This document shows positions 48,857 through 58,784 of a stretch of 64,000 bases of DNA, piece after piece. The first letter of the stretch is position 1. The number at the start of each line of letters is the position of its first letter. A program made the translations under genes and the position numbers. The notes under the pieces are model-generated. The model made no database searches. It had not been told where the DNA came from and saw only the letters and a list, made by a program, of their open reading frames with translations. This stretch comes from Acaryochloris sp. CCMEE 5410 (GTDB lineage Bacteria; Cyanobacteriota; Cyanobacteriia; Thermosynechococcales; Thermosynechococcaceae): contig NZ_AFEJ02000006.1 in assembly GCF_000238775.2 (NCBI RefSeq), positions 186,001 through 250,000 on the forward strand, written 5' to 3'.

Positions 48857-49351
48857 ATGGATCCTATTAACCTAGCCCTCTGGAAAAACTTAGAAACTCG
48901 TCTCGATACTCCTTTCAGGAAGAATATGGTCGATCTCGTTTTGGAGATGGCTCGTGACCGTACCACCGATCCGCATAAGATAGCGACTTGGATGGTGACG
49001 ACCTCTACCTACATCTGTTATGCCATTTTCGGGACGAATAATCCCATGCCCTTGCTCTCACTCTATATCCGAGCACTAGATACTCAGTATCCAGCCACCA
49101 TGCATAAAATATATGAAATATTATCCTATGAAGGTCTGGTGATATACGCTCCCTCGTCTCTTAAACGTGACGACTTTACGAGTATTCTCTGGGCTGCTGG
49201 TTCGACCTTTGCTAACGGCGAATTGAAACTGATAGAAGACAAGATCCATATCAACCCAAAGGGGTTACAGCGATTGAGATCGATTTGGCAAGCACCCACT
49301 AGGAAGTGCAATAACCTTTCGGGCAACGCTGAGTATACAAGCCAAAAGTAA
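48857..49351 (+). CDS. Hypothetical protein
   Basis: A 164-residue protein, helical, with M-V-D-L-V-L-E-M-A-R-D-R, W-M-V-T-T-S-T-Y-I-C-Y-A-I-F-G-T and a C-terminal basic part. No membrane anchor. Composition and length support a gene; no family recognised. The following 49352-49642 stretch shows no supportable gene, only a poor plus-strand frame with C-P-A-C. Confidence 0.5.
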   Translation: MDPINLALWKNLETRLDTPFRKNMVDLVLEMARDRTTDPHKIATWMVTTSTYICYAIFGTNNPMPLLSLYIRALDTQYPATMHKIYEILSYEGLVIYAPSSLKRDDFTSILWAAGSTFANGELKLIEDKIHINPKGLQRLRSIWQAPTRKCNNLSGNAEYTSQK

Positions 49352-49642
49352 GGGTGGCGCATAGAGGCAAACAGCATAGACCTCTAAGATCAAATTAACC
49401 ACCTCTCCACAAGCGGATGAGGTATCAAAGATCTTTCACTCCTAAACCGTCGATTTGGATAGTAAGCCCAGTAATTCGCTGCAAGCAGCGAAGATGTACC
49501 CTTTCTAGATTCAATCATCCCCAGACTCAACTAAACGCGAAGTTTAATCATGCCAACAGCCGCTGCCCAGCTTGTAAAGGGTATGGGCCAATATCCGTTC
49601 ATCTCGATCTTCAAGAATGTTCTCGACCCTAGCTCGATATTG

Positions 49643-49891
49643 CTACCACAAGCCATCTAGGTCTCTGGTTGGTTTGTTGATCAATGGGTTTGATGTTGTT
49701 TGACTTTCTTTGATGGATGCTGCGACAAATTCTCCTCGCTGTTCACACGTAGGATATTTAACCAGCAACTGTTCGACCGTGGGCGGTCCAACATACACAA
49801 AGTCGATGTAAAGGAATCCTGCAATCACGATTACCAGGGGAGCAATAACTATCAAGAAGACTCCCACAGCATAATCGCTGAGTTTCTTCAT
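49643..49891 (-). CDS. Small single-span membrane protein
   Basis: An 82-residue protein with a short N-terminus (M-K-K-L-S-D-Y-A) and one strong membrane helix (V-F-L-I-V-I-A-P-L-V-I-V-I-A-G-F-L-Y-I) at residues 10-30, then a soluble domain with V-E-Q-L-L-V-K-Y-P-T-C-E-Q. GGAGGC lies before the ATG. Probably a periplasm- or lumen-facing small protein. Function unknown. Confidence 0.6.
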   Translation of the reverse strand: MKKLSDYAVGVFLIVIAPLVIVIAGFLYIDFVYVGPPTVEQLLVKYPTCEQRGEFVAASIKESQTTSNPLINKPTRDLDGLW

Positions 49892-50128
49892 ATTCGTGCC
49901 TCCTCAATTACTGGATATTGGCAGCCCGATGCTTGGCATTGCTTGATTTTTGAGTCTCTCTTAGTTTCTGAATATCAACCCATTCAGCTTCATCAAGATT
50001 GCTGATGACATCACTGACCATTCCCAAGAGAACTCTTGGCCCAATTTCACTGTATCCAAGACGGCATCCCTTTGCTTATCCTCTGTCCTCACGGTAAATT
50101 GTCTCTGGAACTCACCAGGGGATGAGCT

Positions 50129-50527
50129 ATGAGCATATGGGGACCAGGCAGCTTCGAGAATGATGACTCACTAGACTGGATAGCTGAACTGGCCGATTCT
50201 GATGACGACAATCCGATCATTGATGCTCTAAACACTGTCATCGACCAAGCAGACGAGTCCCCTGAAGCCCCTGATTGTGCGGTTGCCATTGCAGCGGTGG
50301 AGGTTGTGGCTGCATGGATGGGAGAACCCTCTGACGATTGCCCGGAGGAGGTGGAGGCATGGGTCGAAGGAAGACCAGCCCCTTCCGCAACAATGATTTC
50401 TCAGGCGAGATACGTCACCGAGGCTATTTCAGAGAATTCTGAACTCAAAGATTTGTGGAAAGAATCGGATGAGTTTGAAACATGGCAAACTTCCATGAAT
50501 GATTTACTTGGCAGGTTGCTTTACTGA
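50129..50527 (+). CDS. DUF4259 family protein
   Basis: A 132-residue protein beginning M-S-I-W-G-P-G-S-F-E-N-D-D-S-L-D-W, the family start, then an acidic helical body with A-I-A-A-V-E-V-V-A-A-W-M-G and a W-x-x-S-D-E-F-x-x-W end. DUF4259 proteins are small acidic cytosolic proteins found across bacteria, often near SMI1-like or toxin-related genes, but with no established activity. GGGATGAGCT precedes the ATG. Well supported. Confidence 0.8.
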   Translation: MSIWGPGSFENDDSLDWIAELADSDDDNPIIDALNTVIDQADESPEAPDCAVAIAAVEVVAAWMGEPSDDCPEEVEAWVEGRPAPSATMISQARYVTEAISENSELKDLWKESDEFETWQTSMNDLLGRLLY

Positions 50528-50611
50528 AGGGGACAAAATGAACAACCCAAACTGTTTGATGAGACGCAAGATCTGATAATTTGTCATCAATCCTCTGATT
50601 AAATCATCACC

Positions 50612-51040
50612 ATGACAAAGCAACCTGAGTCCCCTCAATGGCAACCGATCAGGGTAATGCACGAATGTATTCCGATGGTCGATGGCATGTTGGAGGAGGT
50701 GCAAAGCCAGCACAGCAATATGCTGGAAGCCCAGAAGAAACCCCATACGATGGATGATGCCACCATTCAACGGGTGATTGACGTGTATTCTGAGCAGCAT
50801 GAATTCTTGTGGGTCTATCGAGAGCAGTTCTCTCATTGGAAACAGGAAAGCCCCTCACCACAACAGTTGAATGATATCAATAGGCTGGAACAACAGGTAG
50901 ACAAAATTGACCAGGCGCTCACGGGCATTTTGAACATTGCCGACTACATCAAGGACGAAACCATCGAGAGCATTCTGGGTAAAAGCGATATGGAGCTAGC
51001 AATGGACGTGTCAATGGGCAATCTGAAGATGCCTGAGTAG
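50612..51040 (+). CDS. Helical hypothetical protein, intact copy of the 8430 remnant
   Basis: A 142-residue protein: start M-T-K-Q-P-E-S-P-Q-W, a helical centre (D-A-T-I-Q-R-V-I-D-V-Y, L-N-D-I-N-R-L-E-Q-Q-V-D-K-I) and the C-terminal T-I-E-S-I-L-G-K-S-D-M-E-L-A-M-D-V. That last part matches the remnant at 8430-8615. In block A the next genes are the 8612 gene and cyAbrB; here an IS21-type element separates it from the same two. Function unknown. Confidence 0.65.
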   Translation: MTKQPESPQWQPIRVMHECIPMVDGMLEEVQSQHSNMLEAQKKPHTMDDATIQRVIDVYSEQHEFLWVYREQFSHWKQESPSPQQLNDINRLEQQVDKIDQALTGILNIADYIKDETIESILGKSDMELAMDVSMGNLKMPE

Positions 51041-51320
51041 GACTGCTAGCATGAGTCCAGATGATTGAACTGGGGAGATATTTTCAAATGCCCAGCACCC
51101 ATGATCCAATTAGAGGCGTACCGCTTATTAGACGACAATCGAGCTGACGGATTAATGACGATGTCGTGTCGGCTATAGCTATGAAGAAACCAGTCATCCC
51201 CAGAGAGGGATAAAACAAAATCTCAATTCTCTAGAAACGATGTGTGAGATCGCGTTTCTAGAATTTAATCTCAAGAAAAAAGACACTTTTAACATCCCCA
51301 TTCGATAGAGGGCTGTACAA

Positions 51321-52850
51321 GTGCCTAACAAAACAATTGATTCCTATCATACTCGTGTTTATATGAACGGACGAGACCTCGGCTTGAAACAAGCTGATGC
51401 AGCTTACATTGCCGAAATATCCCCCGAACCGGCCAACGAATTGAGGCCGGTACCCATCAACCTAATCGCGGCCGCATGCAGGACCAACGCACCGTCCCTG
51501 ACCCTTGGCGGATGTGTGGGAAGACGAGCTAGAGCCAATGCTGCGTCGAGACCCGCGCCTCAAACCCATGACCCTGTACGAGTATCTGCAGGATAAATAT
51601 CCAGGCCAGTATCCCCAAGTCCTGCGGACCCTGCAACGTCGGGTAAGAACGTGGAAAGCCTTGCATGGTCCGAGCCCTGAAGTGATGTTTGAACTACGTC
51701 ATGAACCAGGGGTACAAGGGTTCTCCGATTTTACAGAACTCAAGGGCATCACGATTACCATTGCCGGTAAACCGTTTGAGCATCTGATATACCATTACCG
51801 TCTGGGATATAGCGGCTGGCGATATGCCCAGATTATCCAAGGAGGCGAAAGCTTTGTCGCCCTTTCAGAAGGATTACAAAATGCCTTTGAAGCCTGTGGA
51901 GGTGTTCCTAAACAGCATCGTACCGATAGTTTGAGTGCAGCCTATCGCAACATGGGCGGCCGTCGGTCCAAAAATCTCACGCGTTTGTACGACGAACTGT
52001 GTGACCACTATCGGCTAGAACCCACTCGTAACAACAAAGGTATAGCCCATGAAACGGTTCAATCGAGTCTCCCCATGGTCATTTGAAGAACCGAATTAAG
52101 CAGGCGATCTATCTGCGCGGCAGTGCAGATTTTACGAGCGTTGCTGAATATCAAGCCTTGATTGATGCACAGGTCGCCAAGTTAAATCAGCAGTGCCAAA
52201 CCAAGTATGAGCAGGAAAAAGAGCATCTGCAACCCTTACCTAAATATCGAACCCCTGACTATGAAGTGCTCACGGCCAAAGTCAGCAAACGCAGCACCAT
52301 TGATGTCCGCTGCATTCTATACACCGTTCCTTCTCGGCTAATTGGCCGTCAATTGGAACTGCATCTATACCACGACCGGATTGTCGGCTATCTGGAACGA
52401 CACCCGGTTGTGGAACTGCCAAGAAAACGCGTCAGTGGCAAAGGCAAACGTCGAGACCGTTGCATCAACTATCGCCATGTGATTGGTTCAATGCGATTGA
52501 AGCCTCGTGCTTTATCTATTGCACCTGGCAATCAGACCTACTTCCCAATCCTGAATACCGCCAAATTTGGAAACAGCTCAAAGCTCAATTTGACCTGGAG
52601 CAGGCTGCCAAAATCATCGTTGAAGGTCTCTATATTGCTGCAGTTCAAGATAAAGAGCAGGCCGTAGCAGCATACTTACAGCAGCAACTCCAGGCGTCCA
52701 GTCTCACCCTCAATCGCCTGAAAAAGCAGTTTGAGCCTCCTCAGATGAAGCAGGTTCCTGACCTCAGCATTGAACAACATTCACTTGAACTTTATGACAA
52801 ACTCCTCCCCTCCTACTCAGTCCCCGCTAAGCCCCTACCAACACCTGAGC
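51321..52850 (+). pseudogene. IstA-like transposase, frameshifted
   Basis: Successive frames encode G-L-K-Q-A-D-A-A-Y-I-A, the linker L-R-T-L-Q-R-R-V-R-T-W, an integrase core (G-F-S-D-F-T-E-L, H-Y-R-L-G-Y-S-G-W-R-Y, R-T-D-S-L-S-A-A-Y-R-N) and the end K-R-S-T-I-D-V-R-C-I-L-Y-T-V-P-S-R. Breaks are near 51430-51500, 52080 and 52520. In the intact family the protein is about 500 residues. Confidence 0.75.
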
Positions 52851-53611
52851 CTCTATTTAAAAAAGCTCAGGCTCTCCCACATGCTGACCCATTGGGAATC
52901 TATCGAATCCCAAGCTATGCAGGAAAGCTGGTCCTATGCGGAATTCTTACTGGCCTTGTGCGAAACGGAAACTCAACGAAGAGAACAAGCTCGTCTAAAG
53001 CGAGCTCTCACCGAAGCCAGACTCCCAAACGCAAAAAGTTTTACCAACTTTGACTTTAGCCATTGCCCCAGCTCAATCCAGCTCCCTTAATGCAATTAGC
53101 CGCAGATCCAGGGTGGTTGGAGCGGGCCGAGAATTGTCTTATTCTGGGTCCCTCAGGAGTCGGAAAAACACATTTGGCCACTGGGGTCTCCCAAAAAATG
53201 CTGGAATTTGGTAAACGAGTGAAGTTCTTTGCGGCCAACGCATTGGTCCAACAATTACAACAGGCAAAGCTCCAACTGCAACTGCATCCAATGCTCAAAA
53301 AACTGGACCGCTATGATCTGTTGGTGTTGGATGACTTGGGCTATTGCAAAAAGTCGGAAGCGGAAACATCCGTTCTGTTTGAATTAATTGCGCATCGGTA
53401 TGAACGTAAGAGTCTGCTGATTACAGCCAATCAACCCTTTAGCCAATGGGATGACATCTTCACTGATTCGATGATGGCGGTGGCTGCCATTGATCGCTTA
53501 ATTCATCACGGTTTGATTATCGAAATTCAAGCCGATAGTTACCGGCGTAAATCCGCGACTCAGAGAACGGCTCCAACTCAGTCTCAACCTCAAAAATCTC
53601 AGACAAAATAA
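52794..53611 (+). pseudogene. IstB-like helper ATPase, frameshifted
   Basis: The first part (Y-L-K-K-L-R-L-S-H-M-L-T-H-W-E, then L-L-A-L-C-E-T-E) and the second part with Walker A G-P-S-G-V-G-K-T-H-L-A and Walker B L-L-V-L-D-D-L-G-Y are in different frames, with the break near 53060. Otherwise the protein is complete, ending in a polar tail. Confidence 0.78.
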
Positions 53612-53773
53612 TCGAGCGATCACGGGTTGTCATTTCGATCACGGGTTGTCGTTTTGACCTGAAAGTGTCGTGTTAGGTCTGAAAAAGAGCTAGCGCAAAG
53701 GAGGTGTGCGCCAAATAATACGGTTCAATTTTAGGGGCTGATCCGACTTTTGGTTGTCGTGACACGCCCAAGG

Positions 53774-54001
53774 GGTTGACATCCAATACCGCTAGCCAAT
53801 AGGCCAGCAGGGATTTCCAGATGTGGGATGTCCAAGGCATCATTCGCTCAACATCGCACTTCTAAAAGATGGTATGAGCTTTCAAGTGGAGGGAGAATTC
53901 TTGGCTCATCACTGGAATTTGACTTCTACAGGCATGGCAATCAGCAAGGACCAAGTACACGGTCTACGGTCAGAACCAAGGAATTATCCAAGGCTTCGTG
54001 A
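53774..54001 (+). pseudogene. Broken paralogue of the 8612-8854 gene
   Basis: In one frame this reads P-L-A-N-R-P-A-G-I-S-R-C-G-M-S-K, F-A-Q-H-R-T-S-K-R-W, E-F-D-F-Y-R and T-V-R-T-K-E-L, matching the 8612 product almost throughout. A TGA lies in frame just before P-I-P-L, and the first 15 residues are missing, so the 5' end was probably lost with the arrival of the nearby IS. An internal ATG at 53828 would give 57 residues. Confidence 0.6.
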
Positions 54002-54060
54002 GGTCTTGCCACAGGCGACTCTACCTCACCCAGAGCGGCGACGGTTTATCTCTAAGCCCT

Positions 54061-54321
54061 TCAGAAGTATTTGCTTTCTCGAATGTACTTGGCAACTTGT
54101 TCTTGGGGAATAATGGCTGTTGAAGTACCACTGCAAGACGACGGTAACCCCTCTGGATGACAAGCTTCCCAAGCCGTAGCCATCGCTCTAACTGCAACCT
54201 CTAATGGCAGCTTTTGAAGATGTGCGTATTGGTGAAATTTAAGGCTGATCGCCAGTTGCTTTCTTAAGCGAGATATTTCATCAGAATCAGCCATTTCACT
54301 GAATTGTTTTGGTTTCCCCAT
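54061..54321 (-). CDS. Hypothetical protein
   Basis: An 86-residue helical protein (S-R-L-R-K-Q-L-A-I-S-L-K-F-H-Q-Y-A, P-L-E-V-A-V-R-A-M-A-T-A-W-E-A) with the end Q-V-A-K-Y-I-R-E-S-K-Y-F. It lies on the opposite strand between the two parts of block B and may be a later insertion relative to block A. Family unknown. Confidence 0.5.
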   Translation of the reverse strand: MGKPKQFSEMADSDEISRLRKQLAISLKFHQYAHLQKLPLEVAVRAMATAWEACHPEGLPSSCSGTSTAIIPQEQVAKYIRESKYF

Positions 54322-54460
54322 CTCACACCCCGCCTTTGCAACGTCCCAAGCCTAGTGTAGACAAACTATCTCTGGAATTGACTCAATAACCAGAATTCGT
54401 CCTACACTCAATATCAATTAATTTGCTTATCAAACTGGGGGCAGTAGGCAGTGAGGTTTA

Positions 54461-54850
54461 ATGATGCCGAAGAAAACTAAAAAACAAAGTAAGCCTTTAA
54501 CAGGTCAAGCGCTATTGACTAAAGTTAAAACCCTAAACGATTTGACTCGGGAAGAAAAAGCCAAAGCTTGTGGCTACTATAAAGTCGCTAAAGATGGCAC
54601 TGAACGCATCAATGTCATGGCCTTCCTCAATGCAATCCTGGACGCAGAAGGAATGGACCTGGATGCAAAAGTCAAGGGCAACAAGAAGATGGGAGGACGT
54701 CAACCCAACTTTCGCATCAGCGTACAATCTAACGGCAAGCTATTAGTCAGTAGTGCTTACACCAAGAAAATGGAGCTGCAACCGGGAGATGAGTTTGAAA
54801 TAGCTCTGGGGCGTAAGCATATTCATCTAACTCAAATACAACAGGACTAG
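54461..54850 (+). CDS. cyAbrB-type AbrB-like transcriptional regulator
   Basis: A 129-residue paralogue of the 9028 product: K-P-L-T-G-Q-A-L-L, D-L-T-R-E-E-K-A-K-A-C-G-Y, M-A-F-L-N-A-I-L-D-A-E-G, the basic G-G-R-Q-P linker and C-terminal G-D-E-F-E-I-A-L-G-R-K-H-I-H-L. Such proteins bind promoter DNA as dimers through the C-terminal domain. Two ATG codons are adjacent at the start. A hairpin terminator follows the stop by 24 bases. Confidence 0.85.
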   Translation: MMPKKTKKQSKPLTGQALLTKVKTLNDLTREEKAKACGYYKVAKDGTERINVMAFLNAILDAEGMDLDAKVKGNKKMGGRQPNFRISVQSNGKLLVSSAYTKKMELQPGDEFEIALGRKHIHLTQIQQD

Positions 54851-54873
54851 AGTCCTACGCCGTATTTCAATAA

Positions 54874-54902
54874 AATCCCTGGTGAATGTCTCACCAGGGA
54901 TT
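54874..54902 (+). terminator. Terminator hairpin after the second cyAbrB gene
   Basis: Perfect 12-bp stem AATCCCTGGTGA/TCACCAGGGATT with a 5-base loop. No long T-run. Confidence 0.6.
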
Positions 54903-55600
54903 GGAGTAGTATTGTATTCCTCTAGCCAGAGAATCTAGAGTTCATGATTCAACTAACTTGGCAACGACTTCTAATTGATAACCTCAGAGAAAACACGTAG
55001 ATAAAACACAATTACGAGGTCGTTATCAGTTTCAACATAAAAACTCCCCTGCACTAAACAATACTGGGGAGTTGTAAAAGCTTTTGTAACCTCACTACAT
55101 GACAAAAACAGAGGGGATTATTTCCAACATGTGATATTCCCTGACCTATTTGATATTGCCCAGGTTCCCCTATTAAACCCTTATTGCAGACCTTACTATA
55201 CAAAGCCAACAAGCTCATTGAGGATAGACAATCAATAAGAGCGAATGAATTGATGAGATCACTCAGATTATTAAAGTCACCGCTATTGAAGACAGCACTC
55301 TCACAAGTGATGTAGTGAAATAGTCTGTTTTTTGTTTCAGTTGTTCATATTAACCTAAATAGGCAATATTTATAGGTCAGTTAGACTAGAAACCTGAAAT
55401 CATTTGTTGGAAAAGATTGAAGGTACTAGGATTGATTTCTTGTAGAAATCATTGCCATACTCCAAGGTTATGCTTCTGGGGCAGGCAGATTGGGTGATGA
55501 TTGCATGAATGAAAGAGGAGGAAGATTTTTATTATTTTGTTCTTCAATCCTGAAATAAAAATGAGTTAATTACACCACTAAAGTCAACTGTGAAAACCCT
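54903..55600. other. Gene-free interval with a second hairpin
   Basis: About 700 bases without a supportable gene. It holds a hairpin AACTCCCC/GGGGAGTT at 55042-55073 and long AT-rich runs. The promoter of the two-component genes at 55601 presumably lies at the right end. No RNA gene is recognised. Confidence 0.4.
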
Positions 55601-56569
55601 ATGAGTAAGCCATTTGTCCTCTGTATTGATGATGAGGATACGGTACTTGAGTCTTTAAAGATCGAGTTGCGCAAATCCATCGGTCAAGAATGCATCATCG
55701 AAACCGCTCAGGGAGGGGAAGAAGCACTAGAAATTCTAGAAGAACTCCTGGAAGATAATTTTGAGCTGGCAGTAGCCATCTCGGATTACATCATGCCGGG
55801 AAGAAAAGGAGATGAAGTCCTCAAGGAAATTCATGAGAAGTCACCCCAAACAATCACGGTAATGTTGACAGCTCAAGAATCGACTCTCCAGCCAATTGTT
55901 GGCTATCTAGGGGATCATCGCACCTTGCTAGTCATTGATGATCATAGGGAGAACCGGGCTGTATTTCAAAGCTTGTTGGCCCAGCTAGATTTCAAGATTG
56001 TGGAAGCAACTAATGGCGAGGATGGCCTTAGACAACTCCAGGCGTGTCAGCCCGATGCGGTAATCCTAGACTTAGACAGGCCCGTGATGGATGGCTTTGA
56101 ATTTTTACAGCACCTCCGCAACGATCCAACCTGGAAAGCCTATCGATCAACACCCGTGATTGTTTCCTCTGCTTCTGTGGGGCAATCCGATCAGCAAATG
56201 GCATTAGACAAAGGGGGGGATGCTTTCCTGGCTAAACCCGTTGATGCCCAGGCCTTATTCCAGGTACTTGCCGAGCAGATGAAGTTGGATTGGGTATTTG
56301 AGGATCAACTTGGAGAATCTGCAGAGCTAGTACCTATTGCGGGTGAAGTGGTTTTACCTTCACGGCAAATACTGAAAACCTTACTCACTTTTGCCCAGCT
56401 CGATAATATCAATGACTTGAGGGAACACCTGGATCGTTTGATTGAAAAGGATGATCGGTATTTCACCTTCGCTGACCCGATACTGCAGCTAGCAAAACAA
56501 TATCGAACGGAAGAAATAGAAACCCTACTCCAAGAGTACTTAGCCCTGGAACAAACAAATGGAGAATAG
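55601..56569 (+). CDS. Double-receiver response regulator, probably a fusion
   Basis: A 322-residue protein with two receivers. The first (residues about 5-95) has C-I-D-D-E-D, Asp62 in I-S-D-Y-I-M-P-G and M-L-T-A-Q but lacks the last strand, helix and Lys. It passes into L-Q-P-I-V-G-Y-L-G-D-H-R-T-L-L-V-I-D-D, the linker that joins kinase and receiver in hybrid histidine kinases. The second receiver is complete (V-I-L-D-L-D-R-P-V-M-D-G, A-K-P-V). A helical tail follows. It looks like an internal deletion fusing a regulator to the end of a hybrid kinase. It overlaps the next gene by 11 bases. Confidence 0.78.
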   Translation: MSKPFVLCIDDEDTVLESLKIELRKSIGQECIIETAQGGEEALEILEELLEDNFELAVAISDYIMPGRKGDEVLKEIHEKSPQTITVMLTAQESTLQPIVGYLGDHRTLLVIDDHRENRAVFQSLLAQLDFKIVEATNGEDGLRQLQACQPDAVILDLDRPVMDGFEFLQHLRNDPTWKAYRSTPVIVSSASVGQSDQQMALDKGGDAFLAKPVDAQALFQVLAEQMKLDWVFEDQLGESAELVPIAGEVVLPSRQILKTLLTFAQLDNINDLREHLDRLIEKDDRYFTFADPILQLAKQYRTEEIETLLQEYLALEQTNGE

Positions 56570-58784
56570 TACCGAAATCCTGGTGGTGGATGATACCCCT
56601 GCTAATTTAGAGGTTATTTCAGATACTTTATCTTCAGCTGGCTATCATGTTGCAGCAGTGATTAATGGAGAGCGAGCCCTCAAGCGACTGCAAACCCACC
56701 CTCCTGCCCTCATTCTCTTGGATATTCAAATGCCGGTCATGGATGGCTTTGAAACCTGTCGTCAAATCAAAGCGAATCCGACAACCATCGACATCCCCAT
56801 CCTCTTTATTACAGCTCGTACTGATACTAAAAGTATCCTCCAAGGGTTTGAGGTGGGAGCGGTTGATTACATCAGTAAGCCTTTCCAAGAAGCTGAACTC
56901 TTAGCTCGGGTGAACACGCACTTGCAGCTTCGCCATGTTAATCAGCTTTATGATTTTGAGCGCCAGAAAGTAGACCAACTACACCAGCTCAATCAGCAGG
57001 TCCAGGCTATCAATATCCATCTAGAAGAGCAAATTAAAGAGCGTACACTTGAGCTGCACCATTCGACTGCGATTGCCAAGCAGCAGGCAGCTTTAACCGA
57101 TACTCTATCCAAGCTGCAAAAAACTCAGGATCTAGACACCTTTTTCCAGACTACGACTCAAGAAGCTCAGCGGTTACTGGATGTAAAGCCAGTGGCATTC
57201 TATCAGTTTGATGAAAACTGGGGTGGCTCATTTATCGATGAGTTTAGGGCAGTCAAGCCGGAGTGGGTAAAAATCGTATATTCTTCTCGCCAGGCTTGCA
57301 AGGATGCTTATCTTGCAAAATTGTTAGCTCACTCTCAAAAACAAGCTGCATCGCTAAAGCAAGCCAAAAATGAGGCTGAACAGGCCAAACGAGCAAAAAG
57401 AGTTTTTCTCGCCAACATGAGTCATGAGCTTCGGACCCCCCTTAACTGTGTGATTGGTTTTAGTCAATTATTGCTCAGGGATCATCATCTAACTCATGAA
57501 CAAAAAAATCGGCTCACCAGGATTAGCCGCAGCGGTGAGCATTTACTTTCTTTAATTGACGAAGTGCTCACCATGGCCAAAATTGAAGCAGGGGATGATG
57601 AGGTTGTTCCTAAAGATGTCAATCTCAAGAGCTTATGTGCAGGTTTACACAATCGTTTCTTGCAACAAGCGGAATCCAAGGGTCTACAACTCCACATTCA
57701 TTATGAAGCCGATGTTCCTGAGTACATCAAAACCGATGCGAAAAAGCTCAAGCAAGTACTCACTCATCTGCTAGACAATGCGCTTAATTTTACGAAACAT
57801 GGCAGGGTGGAACTCTTCATCCAGAAGCAAGATTTGATTCCAGTCTCCCAATCGAATGACTTGCACTTTACTGTCAAGGACACGGGTTCTGGTATTCCTA
57901 AAGATCTGATGAGAAAGATCTTTAAGCCCTTTGAACAAAATTCCCTCACCCGAGATATTCATGGCGGTACTGGAGTAGGTTTGTCTATTTGCAAAAAATT
58001 TGTCCAACTTCTGGGGGGAGAGATTACCCTTAAAAGTCAGGAGGGTCAGGGGACAAGTGTTCATTTTTCTATTCAGACTGAGCCTGGAAAACCAGCTTCT
58101 GAGCTAAATACCCAACAGCAGCAGGTGATCGGTATCTCCCCAGATCAGCTTTCTTTTCGAATCTTGGTTGTCGAAGATCATCCTGAGAATCGACACAGAT
58201 TAGTGCGACTCTTACAATCTGCTGGCTTTGAAGTCCTTGAAGCAGTCAATGGTCGTGAGGCAATCCTAATGAATGAGGATTGGAAACCACATCTAATCTG
58301 GATGGATTTGCACCTCCCTCTACTCAATGGCCTAGAAGCAGCTCAAAAGATTAAGGCAGATCTCCATCCTCCTGTGATTATTGCCTTAGCAACTCAAGCT
58401 TTTGCTGAGGATGAAGCACAGGCATTGGCTATGGGGTGTGATGACTCTGTGCGTAAACCCTATCAAGCATCTCAGATTTTTGACAAGATGGCCCAGCATT
58501 TGGGGATCACGTACCGATACAAAATCCTCAATCCATCCACTCCATCATCTAAGCCTATTCCCCTCACAGCTGAGAATCTCAAAAAAATGCCCCAATCATG
58601 GGTGCAGTGCCTTTATAAGGCTGCGATTCGGTTAGATGAAGAAATACTTGATAAGTTGCTTTTAGATATTCCAGATGAACACCAATCCCTAATATCTTCA
58701 TTGGAGTCTTTAAAAATCAACTATCAATATGACATCATCACGGAGACAGCCCAGGCTGTACTGAGAGATTCATCAACAGGATAA
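56559..58784 (+). CDS. Hybrid histidine kinase with two receivers
   Basis: A 741-residue soluble kinase. Domains in order: receiver (about 5-125, Asp55 in L-L-D-I-Q-M-P-V-M-D-G), coiled coil, a short stub of a GAF domain (A-Q-R-L-L-D-V-K-P-V-A-F-Y-Q-F), HisKA with His289 in M-S-H-E-L-R-T-P-L-N, HATPase (N-box D-N-A-L-N-F, G-box D-T-G-S-G-I-P and G-G-T-G-V-G-L), and a second receiver with Asp583 in W-M-D-L-H-L-P. No membrane helix. It likely passes phosphate to the overlapping 55601 product. The GAF is only a fragment, so light or ligand sensing through it is doubtful. Confidence 0.85.
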   Translation: MENSTEILVVDDTPANLEVISDTLSSAGYHVAAVINGERALKRLQTHPPALILLDIQMPVMDGFETCRQIKANPTTIDIPILFITARTDTKSILQGFEVGAVDYISKPFQEAELLARVNTHLQLRHVNQLYDFERQKVDQLHQLNQQVQAINIHLEEQIKERTLELHHSTAIAKQQAALTDTLSKLQKTQDLDTFFQTTTQEAQRLLDVKPVAFYQFDENWGGSFIDEFRAVKPEWVKIVYSSRQACKDAYLAKLLAHSQKQAASLKQAKNEAEQAKRAKRVFLANMSHELRTPLNCVIGFSQLLLRDHHLTHEQKNRLTRISRSGEHLLSLIDEVLTMAKIEAGDDEVVPKDVNLKSLCAGLHNRFLQQAESKGLQLHIHYEADVPEYIKTDAKKLKQVLTHLLDNALNFTKHGRVELFIQKQDLIPVSQSNDLHFTVKDTGSGIPKDLMRKIFKPFEQNSLTRDIHGGTGVGLSICKKFVQLLGGEITLKSQEGQGTSVHFSIQTEPGKPASELNTQQQQVIGISPDQLSFRILVVEDHPENRHRLVRLLQSAGFEVLEAVNGREAILMNEDWKPHLIWMDLHLPLLNGLEAAQKIKADLHPPVIIALATQAFAEDEAQALAMGCDDSVRKPYQASQIFDKMAQHLGITYRYKILNPSTPSSKPIPLTAENLKKMPQSWVQCLYKAAIRLDEEILDKLLLDIPDEHQSLISSLESLKINYQYDIITETAQAVLRDSSTG

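Larger units (their letters stand above)
51282..53669 (+). mobile_element. Third IS21-type element, different from copies 1 and 2, decayed
   Basis: Ends carry inverted GACACTTT words (51282-51289 and 53662-53669). Near the right end the word GATCACGGGTTGTC occurs twice, as expected for IS21 terminal repeats. It holds istA-like and istB-like genes in that order, both frameshifted, with sequences clearly unlike those of copies 1 and 2. I found no target duplication, so the borders are approximate. It sits between the 50612 gene and the broken 53828 gene. Confidence 0.7.
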
